A stretch of 64,000 nt of DNA from Holacanthus passer (taxonomy: Eukaryota > Chordata > Actinopteri > Pomacanthidae), in contig JAFREQ010000003.1 in NCBI GenBank assembly GCA_025331565.1, forward strand, positions 8,053,001-8,117,000, read 5' to 3'. The notes under the pieces were generated by a model. It was given only the letters and a program-made list of their open reading frames with translations, was not told where the DNA came from and did not search any database. Position numbers and translations under genes: made by a program. This document shows positions 39,025 through 51,800 of this stretch, piece by piece. Every line of letters starts with the position of its first letter. The stretch's first letter is position 1.

Positions 39025-42000
39025 GTAGGCTGCACCTCTCTTACACACAAAACAAGCATAAACTAGATTATGTATGTGCATATATGTGTTCAAATTGGCA
39101 TCCTTGCACAGGAATTTATGGTGAATTTAAACCTAGAAACATTTACATCTGTTAAGAGATAATTAATGCAGGGATTACATTTGCAACCTTGTCTGTCTGC
39201 AAGCAGTGCCACCTGTGGAGATGGATATCTGGTTTACGACACTATTATAAATGAAGGAGTCCCCACTCATGTCAAGCCTTGGGACAGACAGAAAGAGGCA
39301 TGGAATGAACAGATGATGTACAGTAGGCCAGGTATGTCCTTCAGGCGATAGCCAGGGCCAGAGACAGGGGCAGGGTTAAGCATGACTGATTTGTTTCATT
39401 AAGCATGGAGGACAGAACTGGGTTAGATGTTGTGGCAGCCTTCCTGCTAGCAAAATAGGACACATACAGTAAGTTGACATAGTTTTATAACACACAGCTC
39501 AGGTGCATGTGGAATGTTGTCCCCCAAGTTCATCTGTTGCATAGAAAACACCGCTTTGTTTTATAGTGTTGCCTCTGTGTGGAGTTCCTTTGTTGTTATT
39601 GTGCTCAGGAAGCAGGGTCATAACAGGAAGTTTTGTTGCTAGGGTCACTATTAAGGAGTTGGTAACTAAGCTGTTAAGCCTGTAAGTGTTTCTGTTGATA
39701 TGTGAAAGGAGGATGCTCGCACACAAAACACACACAGACACTGTATTGTAGGCCGTCTGGACAGTCCCCATGCATCCATCGCCTTGCTCATTAAATCTAA
39801 CTCCCTGGTAATTGATTTGATGCACTATGCACTGTGTCTGCTTGCTTCAAAAGAACAGTTTCATTGGAAAATGAATTATTTTAACTGTTTTATTAAAAGC
39901 AACTGCTTCTTTAGGGTCATGTGTTTGTCGAGCTGTGATTCAGCAAAATGGTTGATCAGTATTCACTTCACCATGCCTGAATCGGTACTCAGGGCTTTCA
40001 TGGAGCCATTAGTATTCCCCGAGCATCTCACCTGCCCTGTATGCAGCTGGCACCACCAGGACAAACCCAACAGGCTCACAGAGAGACACTCACCAGGCCT
40101 GCTGCTAGTTAACAAAAAGCACACACTGTGCTGTATAGCAAGAATCCATATAGCATCAGTGTACATGCACACATGCATAAACATACCATGTGTCTTTTCC
40201 TGTCTTTTTGCTCTAATTCCCTTTTTATTCTCAAGAGGGGAATTATCTGGATTGTTATTCTAACTTTTGTCTTCAGATGTGTTTTTGTGACTCCTAAGTT
40301 TAAGCATCCTGAGGGAGGGCAACACAATCAGAGGAAACTGAAATAATATACCAGACCTCCCAAAGACTCTGCGTCCTTAACACCCCCTCCTGGTTTACGG
40401 AGGCACAAACATTTGAAAGAGGCCACACTATAAAACCTTTCAAACAGAGGTCTTTTAACACTTTCCCAAACATCCTCTGGACGTGTGCTTTGATGAGCCA
40501 CAAACAATGTCTCCCCCTGGCCGGAACGAGGTGGTACGGTCCAAGGTGGAGCAGCTAATAGTGGAGGGAGTTGCAAAATCAAGGAAGGAGGGGTCAGTGT
40601 GTCAGGCTGCAGGATAGGGATATCCCTGGTTCTCTAGACTGCCTCCCTGCCCGGCTTCCTGTAATACTGTTAATGAGATACCCAGCCTTACAGAGCTGGC
40701 AGACATACAATGGAGAGAGACGGAGACGGAGAAATCGAGCCAAAGGGGGCCTTATATTTTATCAACCTGTTTTCACTTTCTTCACTCCTTTTCCACCTTC
40801 TTCTTTCATCCTGAAATGAAAATACACTTCCACTCCAGTGCTCTGACCTAAACCTGTTCCCCCATCTCCCCTCTTTCCACTCTGACACTCTATTTTGGCT
40901 TTTTTTCCTACTTAAATTACATCTTCATTTCTTATTTAACTCTCTCCACTCTCTTTTCAACTATCACTGGACAAGACATCCATCACCAGCAGTCCTACAT
41001 ACTCAATCAGGACACCAGCCCAGATATTTTACCACGCTCCAGTGTGTCACACATATGTCAAGGTGATAATTTTACACTCAAAGCTTTGCATGTTGCGTGG
41101 AGCAGCGCCCTGTGTGATTGAGCTGCAGCATTACAGTAACCAGCAGACTGCAACATCTATGAAATGTTTGCTTACACAGACATACTCTTATTTGTCTCGT
41201 GAGAGAACGCAGCTGCCTGTTCACACTTTCATACATCAGGCTGAGTAATATTGACTCAACAGCCCGTGGTCACACATTTTCCTCTGGTGGTATGACCCTT
41301 TAAATAGGGTTAGTACCAACAGCCGTGTGAGGCCAGTGCTCTGTTAAGCTGTGTTAGACAGTGTCTCAGGGTAATTGTTTGTCATTTCTCATGTTGCTTT
41401 CCACATTGTCTCTTTTCACCTCTCATTTTTCTCTGACCAGCCCCCCTCTTCTTACCAACCCATCCAAAAGGCAGGATATCCTGCATGGGGAAGAAGCAGT
41501 GGTAAGAACTATAGCAAACACAGGTGGTTGGACTTCCCCTGAGTTGCACGATTTTTTTATTTACCTGTAATCACCAGTGTCCCGAAGACTTACTAAAAGC
41601 CATCATTTTATTCTTAAGAATGAGAAGTGACACGTTGTTAAGCAGAGCTCTTCCTCAGTGTGTTTAACATCTTTATAGATTGCTTCACACTTGGCAAGAT
41701 AAACATCCCAGATACACCAAGTTTTTTTTTTCCTGTTACAGTGCTTGCTAATAACAGCAGCTGACAGGAAGCTGCTTCTCCTAGATGTCAAATAAACTCC
41801 CAAGCTATTTCCTTGCAAGACAATTCCACTGAAACATTTTATACATATTTAAAATCTTGCATCTGTCATACATATTTATGACAGCTCCCTGCTCCAGCTC
41901 GTAGGCTCTGCTGCATCATATTTAGGATTGAAACCTGAAGTTTACTCCCACTGAGCTCATCTGGCTCCATTTCCTGTGAGAATTGCTCTGCCACTGGTCA

Positions 42001-45000
42001 TATTCCTTTCCCACTGACGAATCCCAGCCCATTATGATAGGAAGCAGAGACCCAGCAGCACAACTCTAAAATAACCAAGATACAAAATCCTTCCTCTGTC
42101 TAGGAGCTGGTTCAATTTTGTCTGTTACTTCTTTTGTTTGTGGTCTGATAAGCTGTGGGCGCTCAGTCAATCCATGGGGTTTTCAAGCAAGTGGATTTCT
42201 TGGAAGTACAGTCCACTGTGATTGCCAGCAGCTCCCCTGAATCAGGACATGATTGTACTTGGTTCAGTTTGTTAAGTCTCTTTGCCTCTCGTGTTCAATT
42301 TATCATCCATTTCTTCTCGTATTCTACTGAAACAGATGTCAATAAATAGACTCATGACAGGCGGGCAAATATCCAGAATAGGAAATCTGTGTTTTCCTTT
42401 TTTTCCCAGCCAAGTAATTACTGGATAGAGGTTGAAGTTGAACTTGTGACATCCTACTGAAGAATTTTGATCACTATCCCTGTCTGGCAGCCATGTTTGT
42501 TCTCATTGCCAAAGTCAGGATCTGTATGTGAGAAAAATCTTTTCCCAGAACCGGCAGAGGGAGGTTTGGTGATGGGAGGTTTAGAGGGCCAGAGCAGACA
42601 TTGTCTCGAAATTTTCCAGTGCTTTGTTTATTTTTTTTTTTTCTAATTTTCTAATTTGTTTGCAACTAGCTGGAGGCATGTTTGTGTTTGATACCCTTGC
42701 ATGGGCGCACACACAAACACCCCTCTGTAGATTCTGTTGGTGGTTGAAGCCGTTTACAGTGTCTCCCTGGGGATAAGGTCTTATTTGCATAGTTCGTCTG
42801 GAAAACATTTCAACTACTCCATTCCCAGGTTTATCAAATACCCAGTGTGTGACTGTAAATGTGTGTGTGAAAGAGAAAAAGGAAGAGGGGCCAAGGCTTA
42901 TAGATTTCTTAACTTAAGAAAAAGGGATTCTGCAGAGTTTCATCAACAGTTCAACCATGGGAAGCAATTTTCTCACTACTTCATAATTCATAGATCATGA
43001 TCAAAATTTGATCTGCCGTTCATATTTTGTTGATATGAATGTGTTTGACGAGTCTTTTGGTGATTTGCGGTCTTGTTACATGTTAAATATTTAAGTGTGA
43101 CACCCCTCCTCCAACATGTGTCGTGTCATTTTGTCACTGTGCACCATAAGCTTCTTAGCTCTGCCAGAATCTAATTTCTCTGGCAATGTAAGAATGTGGC
43201 ACACTACTTGATAGGATGGCCACTCACTTGATTAATTACAGGCGTTCTCATGCTCACATACGCACTTCCTCATACGCGTCCCAAAGGACTCATCTGATTC
43301 TCTGATTTAAGGCATATTACTGAATGAAAACAGGATGGTGTTGCATGGCACGCAAAAATCATCATGATATAAGTCTTACTGACAGTGTTTTTCATTTCAT
43401 ATAAAAGCTAAATGTGAAACATTTCCCAGATCAGTTTCCATGTTAGAAACTATTCAGATGTTAAACATGATAAAGTGCCCTCAATATCTTGCTGGTGTTT
43501 TATTGGGCCGCAGTTTAGGGGCCTACTTGATAAATCTGGCTGGTATCCCTCTAAATCCTCTAAGTGTGTCTGAGTTGTGGCCAGAGGCACATCTGAGTGG
43601 CCAGAGCATACATGATGCAAGGTTTTTGGAGGTGGTCCTCTTCTATTTAGTGAAGTGATGGTGGTTTAACTGTGGCATTAGTGATGGGGATATAAGGGCT
43701 TATAATGTTTTAAATTCAGAGGTTAGGGCCTCAGTATAGAATGGTAATCCCAGAGGATTACGAGGGGAATCTGGTGAATATCTGAGGAAATCCCTCTCAG
43801 GGACTCTCAGATCCCCTGTTTGTATGGATATTATATCCTCTAACAGTGTGTCCACATGTGTTTACCGAACAGAGATTTAAAGTTTTGTATGTGTGTTAAC
43901 TTTTAAAGACGAGTGAGGAAATAGCGATATTTCCCCCCGAGCTTCACAGTTTACAACTAGAGCCTTGTCTCAGCCATGATCTGACCACAATATGAACCAT
44001 GTTGGATCTCGTGAATTATTATGATACGTCCTTTAATACTGCAAATTCCTTCAAACTCTGTATGTAAACCTGTAGGCTGAATTATGCATGCATACATTCT
44101 TTGTATGTGTGTGTGTGCGTGTGAATATCAAGGTTTTCATAGACCGCAACGCACAGAAAAAGCTTTTGACAAATAATTCAACCACTAAAGCTGAAAAATA
44201 AATCCAGTTGTCATCTGTAACTGTGGCACATGATTGATCAGCTGTTTTTATTTATTGAGCAAAAAGCTTTCCACCTCCTACCTTCAGATTCTGGCTCTCC
44301 CCAAGGCGAAAATGGCCAAATGGAGGACATTCAATACCTTTACAATGGCGGGATTCCCTTTGGACAAGAGGAATTGCACACACACACACACAGTGAGACC
44401 ACACATACTTGCCAAAGGGCTCTCCCTGCAGATGAGCTGGGTCATTTTTCATTACCCTGGCTCAGAGGAATCAAGTGTGTTGTAATGGAGCACAGTCACA
44501 TTGAGCCAAAGCTATGAAGGGATAAATCCTGACTGGAGAGCAGAGTGGAGGCAGACCAGACCGGCTGCAGGACAGAGCCTGTGGAGGGGCATTTCGCTAT
44601 TTTTCACTCCTCTATTTGTCATTAGAATACCTCAGACTAGATCCTGGGGAAGATGAGATGAAGGTCTGAGGCTGCAGCATGTTCACGCCATCTCCTCTTA
44701 TCTCGCCATTTCTTCTGTTTTCTTTCGTTTGCTGCCTCTATTTATCTGCCTGCCTCATCTCCAGGTTATTCCCACTTTCTGTCCTACCTGTCTGCTTTAC
44801 CCTTTTCAGATTCTTCCCCTGTGAATTCCTTGTCTCGCTGCCTTCACTGTTGGAGTGTTTGTGTTTCTCTTCTATATACCTGTCCCTATACAGTTCTTGC
44901 AAAGACCCCTCTTACGTCACCTGAGCCAGTATAGCCTGAGGCGGAGCAGGAGGAGGTATGATGGGGGGATGGTGAGGTGGAGTGAAGAGGAAGGATGGGG

Positions 45001-45265
45001 GGGGGTCTGTCTTTGTAAAATTTGCGAGTGTATGTTGACTTTATTGAGCAAAGGATTCCCTTGCCTTTGCCATCCGGGGATCACGATACTGTCGCCAGCT
45101 GGATTCAGTCACTTTGTGAGGGAAACTGTCATTGCGTTCCTTTTTATTTTAGGTTTACACCCCTGGGTCGTACCTTTGCCTGTTACAGTGTCTGAGCATT
45201 GTCTTACAGTGTCTCCTCCTCTAACTGCCCTACATTTCTGGCTGAGTGGATGCTAGATCTCCCAG

Positions 45266-45285
45266 AAAGTTGTCATGACAACTTT
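45266..45285. promoter_or_regulatory. 20-bp perfect palindrome with X-box-like core
   Basis: AAAGTTGTCATGACAACTTT is identical to its own reverse complement over 20 bases. The inner 14 bp, GTTGTCATGACAAC, has the spacing of an RFX X-box with one symmetric substitution in each half. It falls in otherwise ordinary intron sequence. A dimeric-factor binding site is a reasonable reading, and a chance palindrome is possible. Confidence 0.3.
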
Positions 45286-45712
45286 TGTTTGCGCTTTAGG
45301 TTGGAGAGCACGGGGGAGTGAGGCTGGTCAAACATTCATGTGCATGTGTGCCTGTGTGTGTGTGTGCTTGACAGTGCAGGTTGTGTCCATGCCACTCAGC
45401 TAAACAAGTAAGTGCTTTTAAACCCCAAGACTTATTATGTGGATGGAAGCTCACCAAGCTCCTGTGAAGCCGGTGCCTTGAATGATGTCGCTCTGTGTCT
45501 TCCTAATTAGCCTGGAGGGTCTTTGGAGCCCCTGAAGGGCGCACACACCCACACACACAGACACACACACACATAGGCACACAAGGGCAAAATTAGCAAA
45601 GAACAGAGAGGATTTGGGTGCTTTTTTGCCCAAAACCCCTTTTCTCATCTCCCCTGCTGTTCTGGTCACAGGGTACATGTTTAATAAGGTAGTAGAATAC
45701 ATAAGGACTGTG

Positions 45713-45736
45713 ACACACACACACACACACACACAC
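45713..45736 (+). repeat. (AC)12 microsatellite
   Basis: A perfect AC run in intron-like sequence. Confidence 0.95.
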
Positions 45737-47270
45737 ATAGGAGTTTGCAGACAGGACTGTTTAATATTCAGCATGCTAAATGATTAGAGCCTTTGGTATT
45801 CTATCCAGTCACCGGACAGGGGATAGAGGCCACAGGGGTTCAACCACTCTGCAGTACACAGTGCCCTTGAGTTCAGGACTGGAGCTGTGTGTGTGTGTGT
45901 GTGTATGTTTATTTGTTTATGAGAAACCGAAAGAGAGACAGAAGAAGCAACAGAGAGATAAAGAGAGTTCAGAGAGGAAGATTCATTAATCAACAATGCT
46001 CAATGGGTTTGCAGGCACTTAAAGACACACACACAGTATGCATTTATATATAGAATACTATTAGCAGTGCAGAACCACATACCCCGCTCTACGTCACTTT
46101 GTCTCTCTATGCGTTGCCAGCAGTATCAGTGAACACAGGGTCACTCAGGTCTACAGTGATTTCTCACTGTGTAAATTATAGATGAAGAGAGGAGGTGTAG
46201 GGGTAAAAGATCCTTCCCCTGTGAATGGCTCACACACATACACACATATAGACACACGCTGACAACCTAGATCCTTGCCGATCAACCCCCATGATCACTA
46301 AGACTGTGTTTCATTGAGATAAAAGTCCTAGAGACATGACATCACTCGTGCCTGTTTGTCCTGAACCTCTCTGCTCTTCTTGTTATGCTGTCAGTGCTCT
46401 GGCTCCCCCTCTCGCCCCTATCATTTTGTCCTCTGTCCTTCCTCAGAAGCTGCTTTAGTTACTGAATCACCTCCGATCCATTTCACCCAAAACACAGAGC
46501 AGATGTATGGCCATTTTTTCAGGGGTACCCACACACACACACACACCGAGAAAACACACACGAATGTTGTGCTTATAATGGCTTTATCCGACAAGTGCTC
46601 CCTTTGGACTGGAATTTAAGGAATGTCCAATCCTTGTCAGTAAAGGGCAAAGCTGACCAGAAAAGGCGACTGAAAGAGAGGGAATCATAAACCAGGGAAG
46701 AAAGGCAGCATGTCCCTCCTTTGGAAAATAGCTCATCCTTATAAACAAGTAAAGGAGACATGAGTGAGCATCAAGTGCAGACGTAAATTGTTGGTGGCAT
46801 GCAAGAAGGATGAGCTGTGGCCAGTGGTGACATGCTCTCAGACTGACACACTGTGGCGCAGTATCATCACACTGTGCCCATGAAAGGCTATTATTTGCTC
46901 AGATGCCATCAAGGGAGACATTTGCTGTGGTTCTGTTTTAGAGCTTTCTGCGTTAAATATAACTTCAGGCTCTATATGAGTGCCTGTGCACACGTATATA
47001 TGTATTTGACCCAGTTAGGGTTTCTTTCAGCCACACAATTTTGGCATCAGTAAAAAAAAGAGTTGTGAATTGGGTAAAGAAGCGAAAGGACACAAATGAG
47101 TAAAGGATGTAGACATGAAACCAGTGGATGAACAGAGAGTCAGGGGTCGATTATTAGTCTTTTATATGACTATATTACTAGTTGGAAGCTATGAAATACA
47201 TTCAATATACAGCACAAGATAACCTCCATAATTCAGTGGTACAGTAATGGCATGCCTTTGATTGTTTTAG

Positions 47271-47347
47271 GTATCAGACAATGTGACCTTTCAGTGGAAA
47301 AATCTGAAAAGAATGACAAGAAGATTCAGGAATTTATCAAGAACAAG
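47271..47347 (+). other. unconfirmed exon-like segment
   Basis: A 77-bp stretch is flanked by GATTGTTTTAG on the left and the donor AAG|GTGAGA on the right. Two frames are open, including one reading IRQCDLSVEKSENDKKIQEF. Its length is not a multiple of three, so it could not be a cassette between phase-0 exons without ending the frame. It could serve as an untranslated leader exon or belong to an unrelated transcript. Confidence 0.2.
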
Positions 47348-47381
47348 GTGAGATTGTTCATGTTATGACCCAAAGGCATAT

Positions 47382-47786
47382 TCAAATATACTGTACCAAT
47401 ACAAAATGGTTTTGCCTTCCTGGTGGAACTGAAGCAGACATAGGTTTCTGTGGATTCAGCACAACTAAAGTTCTTGTAAAATCTAGCATTAAAAAAACAT
47501 GATTTCTGATGTCTTTATCGTGTCTATTGAAACACCTCCAGCAGTGTTCCAAGTGAAAGCACCTATGTACTATTTTAAATTCATCTTCATCTGTCAGTTT
47601 TTGTGAAAGTTGTAATTCTATGTAAAGGGAAACATCTTCTGAAACAATAAGAGCAATTTTGGTAAAGTCTGGGAATGGAGCTTGGTAGTAAAATGAGAAC
47701 AAAGCAGAGTTGGCTACAGAAATATCTCCAGTTTGTTTGAAGTGCCAGTGTGTTTCTGATTTTAAAAACGCCCTAACTGGAACCAC
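47382..47786 (-). other. unrecognised 134-codon open frame
   Basis: A minus-strand ORF without simple-repeat content, with balanced composition (for example LQLSQKLTDEDEFKIVHRCF). It has no recognisable domain, signal peptide or membrane segment. It might be a fragment of an old transposon or retrocopy, or chance. Nothing nearby supports transcription. Confidence 0.15.
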
Positions 47787-49780
47787 ATTTTAGTCCCAAA
47801 GTCACTCACACAGGCAGGGAGGGTGGAGCTCGCAGACACACACACATATACACACTTGAACAAACAAAACAGATCTCTCCCGGTCAGTCGTTTCTCTAGA
47901 CATTCCTGGCTGCCTTTCAATGACCCTCCCTGCTCCGTCTCACTCTGCCACTACATGAAGCACTGGCTGGAGAAGAAGACGGGATTTGGCCCTGCTATTA
48001 TTTTTCCTTCAGGATTTCAATAACCCATTCAACTGAAACTGTAGAGTATTGAGAGCTCCAGTATGTTTTCCTGAATCTCGTGTTGTAATCTAATCTGCAC
48101 CATATGCAGATAGTGTTGCATTAAAACTGACGACGAGTCATAAAGCCTATTCAGCTATAATGATCTCAGCATCATAAATCATCACGGGACTGCTCGTGTC
48201 AAACCACGCTGGCTCTCAAAGTGACGTCTTTGAGAGTGTGTGTTTGTTTAGTCTCCATAAATATGAGAGAGACGCAGACAAAGACAGACAGAGCGAGGAG
48301 CACGGAGTGTGTGTGTGTCAGTCTTAACTGCCTACCGCAGCGTCCCACAGTCAGGGTTAAAGAGATTCTCCATCTTGCTTCAATTAACCGTTCAGTGCTG
48401 TTTATATCACATTCCACCAATATGGGTTACCTTTTCCAGCCCCGTTCCCCCGCTCGACCCTAAAACCTGGCTCTAATACCCACCGCCTGTTAAACCCACC
48501 TCACCCATCCAGATCTTTCCCCTTTGGACCCCTGCTCCATAGAAATACACCAGATCAGCACCTCATTACGACCACACCTCAGCCCAGAATAGAAGCCCAC
48601 TGGCTCCATAACAAGGCTCTGTCAGGGCCCAGATATGTCACACCTACAAGTGGTTCTCACCTTGTGCTTCTTGGAAACACTCACTACAGGTCACTGAAAG
48701 GTGATCACGTATGGGGAAGCTAAAGGGGGATGAGCATTGGACAGATAGACTCACTAAATCACAGCTGCTTGTTATTCTGTTTCCTGCCTTGCTCCTTTCT
48801 TCCTTCCTTTTCCTCCCCCTCTCATTCAGCTTCCCTGGAGCTACTCACATCCATTCCAAAAGCGAACAATCATTCATAAAGTCTTGTAGTTTAAGTGTTC
48901 TGGAGCTTCCCACTGCAATTTTTTTTGCTCTTCTCTTCAGTCTTTGTCAGAGTTACCCCTTTCCTCCACTGCCTGCATTGTCCCCTTCTATCTCCCTCCC
49001 TTTCACTGGTCGAACAACAGGGCCCTTGTGGCAGCAAACTGAGGAAGCAACCAATAAAGGGAGATATGTATTTGACCGGAGAAAGCGAAGGAGGGATGGG
49101 TGTATATATTAAAGCCAAAGAAAGAGTCATCTGGAGATGTTTAAGTTGGACAGGCAAGTTTCCGGTGTCTGGAACAGTCCAAAAATATCCAGAAATAGAA
49201 AAATCCAGCAGGAGGGGAAAGGATACACCTCCTCATTTCTCATGTGACCTTCTGCATTCAGCAAACTAAGCTGAATTTTGGGCTTGCAGCATATGCAATG
49301 GTGGCAACACAACCGTTCAAGCCAAGCATATTACATTTAATTTTCATCTTTGTTTGTTGGGAAGAGAGTATTTGTAATGAATCCTGCAGGTTCAAGATAT
49401 GGCACGGATATGGTGCAACTGCATTTAGCTCAAACAACTATCTGGAAAGTTAAGCTAATCTTTAGACAACAAATATTCAAGTATCCCCAATGCTGACATC
49501 TTAGCAGACAGTGTACATGTATGTATACCATACATGTGCTACATGTGGCTTCACAGTGTTTTCATAACATGGGAATTACTCATGTTGTAATACAGTGATA
49601 CAAAGCAGACCAGCCTACGCTTGCAAAGACTTTATTGACAGCAGGTATAGGCTTATCCCCGCCTTCACAGCACACATTAGCTATGTGTTATGTTATTTTG
49701 TTATGTTAACAACTTGTGGTTTCAACGGCTGCTGCTCCAGCTGTGTAAGGTGAACACAAGTGCCCAATTTAGGTCATACG

Positions 49781-49799
49781 AAAAAAAAAAAAAAAAAAA
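49781..49799 (+). repeat. poly(A) tract
   Basis: Nineteen consecutive A after TCATACG. It could be the tail of a retroposed fragment, but no recognisable body precedes it. Confidence 0.9.
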
Positions 49800-50430
49800 C
49801 GAGACTCAGTCTAACGGCTGCAGTGGACTGAAGGCCAGAAATCATTCAAGCAAGCCAAACCTGAGAGCAACGATTTCTGTGTTTTAAAAGCACAGACAGG
49901 AAGTGACAAGCTGGAGAGAGCCCAACCAAGGATGTAGAGATTTAACTGTCACACTCACACTTTTTTTGCAGAACCATGTAACCATTTAAGACCTATGGAA
50001 ATCAAAAATACACATGTAAGACAGATCGATAGATAGAACTGGGAAATTGTTGTGTTATAGCAGCTACAGTATGAAGTGGACAAAGCAAATATCACATTAG
50101 ACTGAAGAATAAAATACAATATAACACAATAGGAGCTCAGTATCTAAAACACAAAGTTTTATTCATTGACAACTAAATAAAAAATAAATAATAACAAGCT
50201 CTCATATACAAACTAGAAACAACAGAATAACATAAAATATCACATTGCATTTGCAAGTACAAGTACTGAACAAGTCATATGAGGATAAGGTGCATGCATT
50301 TGTGAAAGTACAGCTGATTTAATGAAGAAGCCACATCACTGCTCATTGTTATGTATCAGCAGTGCATCACTTGTTTTAAAGGCAGACTCTTGGTGTGCTC
50401 TGCAGACACAGATGTGTGTTTGGGTTTGTA

Positions 50431-50437
50431 ACACACA

Positions 50438-50478
<41 letters not shown>
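50431..50478 (+). repeat. compound (AC)12(AG)12 microsatellite
   Basis: An AC run passes directly into an AG run about 100 bp upstream of the CpG-rich promoter. Confidence 0.97.
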
Positions 50479-50559
50479 GTCTGCAGTTTCTCATGGCTGC
50501 GAGCTGCTGCAGAAAATTTCCCCTCATCTCCTCCTCTCCCCGCCCCCACATCTTGCCTC

Positions 50560-51132
50560 CATTATTCCCGTGTTTTCGAAGCAACTCCGATGACAAGCGA
50601 AGAAACATAGCTGGCAAGTGAAGCCTCTGTTTTTTTTCCGCCATTTCTTCCGGTCGCCCCCCTTCGGTTGCTGACCGGTGGTACGGTCTCCAGCTTCCCC
50701 GGACGTTCACTCACCGTTTGTGGCCGGTGCCGGTAGCGAAAGAGGGGGTTGGTCGACCGGGACTAACGCTGTAAGGAGCTCTCTGATTTCGGAAGGAGGG
50801 ACGTGAAGCCAGCCTCGGAAGAAAAAAGCCGCTCGCCGTTAATTAGTTATTACTATGTTGAATGGCGGAGATATGAGATGTAGTGCGTGGTGCGTTTAGA
50901 GGATACTCGGAATAAACAGAGAGCTGCGTCGCTTGTAATTAACTAATGGTCAGTAACATGGATGCTGATGTGCTTCCCCCCCTAGGCCGGCCGGGAAAAG
51001 GGGTATTTTTTGACGATTTTCTGGCAGTAACACGACTCGTTTCTTTCTGGGATTAATCATTTGTGTTGGGGTTTTTTTTTCTCTCTCCCTCTTGGAGCCG
51101 GTTTTTGTGTGGGAGCCTCGCTTGTTTGCAAG
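50560..51132 (+). promoter_or_regulatory. frmd4a: CpG-rich promoter with probable non-coding first exon 1e of frmd4a
   Basis: The segment is the most CpG-dense in the window (CCGGTCGCC, GACCGGTGGTACGG, GTCGACCGGGACTAACG, AGCCGCTCGCCG), in sharp contrast with the CpG-poor flanks. It ends with TTTGCAAG followed by the donor GTAACT at 51133. No in-frame coding start runs to this donor, but splicing to 53928 would place AAG directly before ATG, giving A at -3 and a protein starting MTEGRRCQ. It is the nearest candidate promoter to the FERM exons (2.8 kb). The transcription start cannot be placed from sequence. Several upstream ATGs occur, including the small ORF at 50958-51056. Confidence 0.55.
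50958..51056 (+). other. upstream ORF in presumed non-coding first exon 1e
   Basis: A 32-codon ORF (MDADVLPPLGRPGKGVFFDD...) with A at -3 and G at +4 lies inside the CpG-rich exon 1e candidate and stops before its donor. The frame also passes two poor internal GT sites in phase 0 (GTATTT at 51003, GTAACA at 51027), so alternative coding use cannot be excluded. The simplest reading is a leader ORF that could damp translation from the MTEGRR start. Confidence 0.3.
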
Positions 51133-51185
51133 GTAACTAACTAATGATAACATCTCCAGCACCGAGCATCACTGTCAGCTGTCTC

Positions 51186-51207
51186 TGTGTGTGTGTGTGT
51201 GTGTGTG
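51186..51207 (+). repeat. (TG)11 microsatellite
   Basis: A TG run 54 bp after the donor of candidate exon 1e. Confidence 0.95.
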
Positions 51208-51523
51208 ATTTTGCCAAATAATGACACGTTGTGAACATAGCTGCTTTATGCATTGTTCATTTTCACCCCCTGGCTTTAAAATCTCAGCTCTTCTCTTGCC
51301 AGTGATTCAGGCCTGAGGATGTGGGTTAGCCAATTCAAACCTGACTTGTAATGGGTCAGAAATGCTGGTGGGTTACAGATAAGGTTTGCATGAATCACAC
51401 ACCAGGACCAGCTCATGCAGCACATGTGTTGTGAGCCAATGTTTCTCTCTGTGGAACCAAGTTGTAATGTAATATTTCCAACATGCATCAGAGCTGTAAA
51501 TATGTGTTTAAAAGACTAAAGCC

Positions 51524-51800
51524 AAACTGTCTCATGGTGCAGTGATATTACATTAAGTCGAAACATCAACCTTGTTTAATGTCTCCACATGTGCTGAAAA
51601 CACCCATGCACACACAACCATACACTAACATGCTGAATACTCTGGCACAGTTTGTTCATCTTTTCTTGAAGTGTTTGACTTTATTTCTGCAGCAGATGTT
51701 TAAACCTTTGTCTTGTATTCGCTTGAATTTTATCATGCACTCACAAACTTTCAGACGGGTCTGGACAAACTGTCTCATGGTGCAGTGATTACATTAAAGT
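51524..51800 (+). repeat. short direct repeat flanking duplicated segment A
   Basis: AAACTGTCTCATGGTGCAGT occurs at 51524 and again at 51767, followed in both places by GAT(AT)TACATTAA. The two copies are 243 bp apart and bracket the copy A segment, as would follow from an unequal tandem duplication or from direct repeats around an inserted unit. The equivalent flank is not seen around copy B. Confidence 0.55.
51583..51767 (+). repeat. 185-bp duplicated segment, copy A
   Basis: This segment starts CTCCACATGTGCTGAAAACA and runs to a TTTCAGACGGGTCTGGA end. It recurs in the same orientation at 53127-53311. The two agree at roughly nine of ten positions outside a CA-rich stretch and one 10-base insertion in this copy (around GTATTCGCTTG). 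Both lie between the CpG promoter and the first FERM exon. It may be a local segmental duplication or two copies of an unrecognised dispersed repeat. Confidence 0.7.

Larger units (their letters stand above)
39025..50559 (+). other. intron-like sequence between candidate exons 1d and 1e
   Basis: No convincing coding exon. The palindrome at 45266, the exon-like segment at 47271 and the minus-strand ORF at 47382 are the only structured items noticed. Confidence 0.6.

Noticed and set aside
39784..40263. 159-codon plus-strand ORF
   Set aside because: It starts at a non-ATG codon, has mixed low-complexity hydrophobic content and no recognisable domain. Taken as chance.
41441..41501. 61-bp segment with acceptor and GTAAGA donor
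   Set aside because: Its length is not a multiple of three, so it would break the frame between phase-0 exons. No other support.
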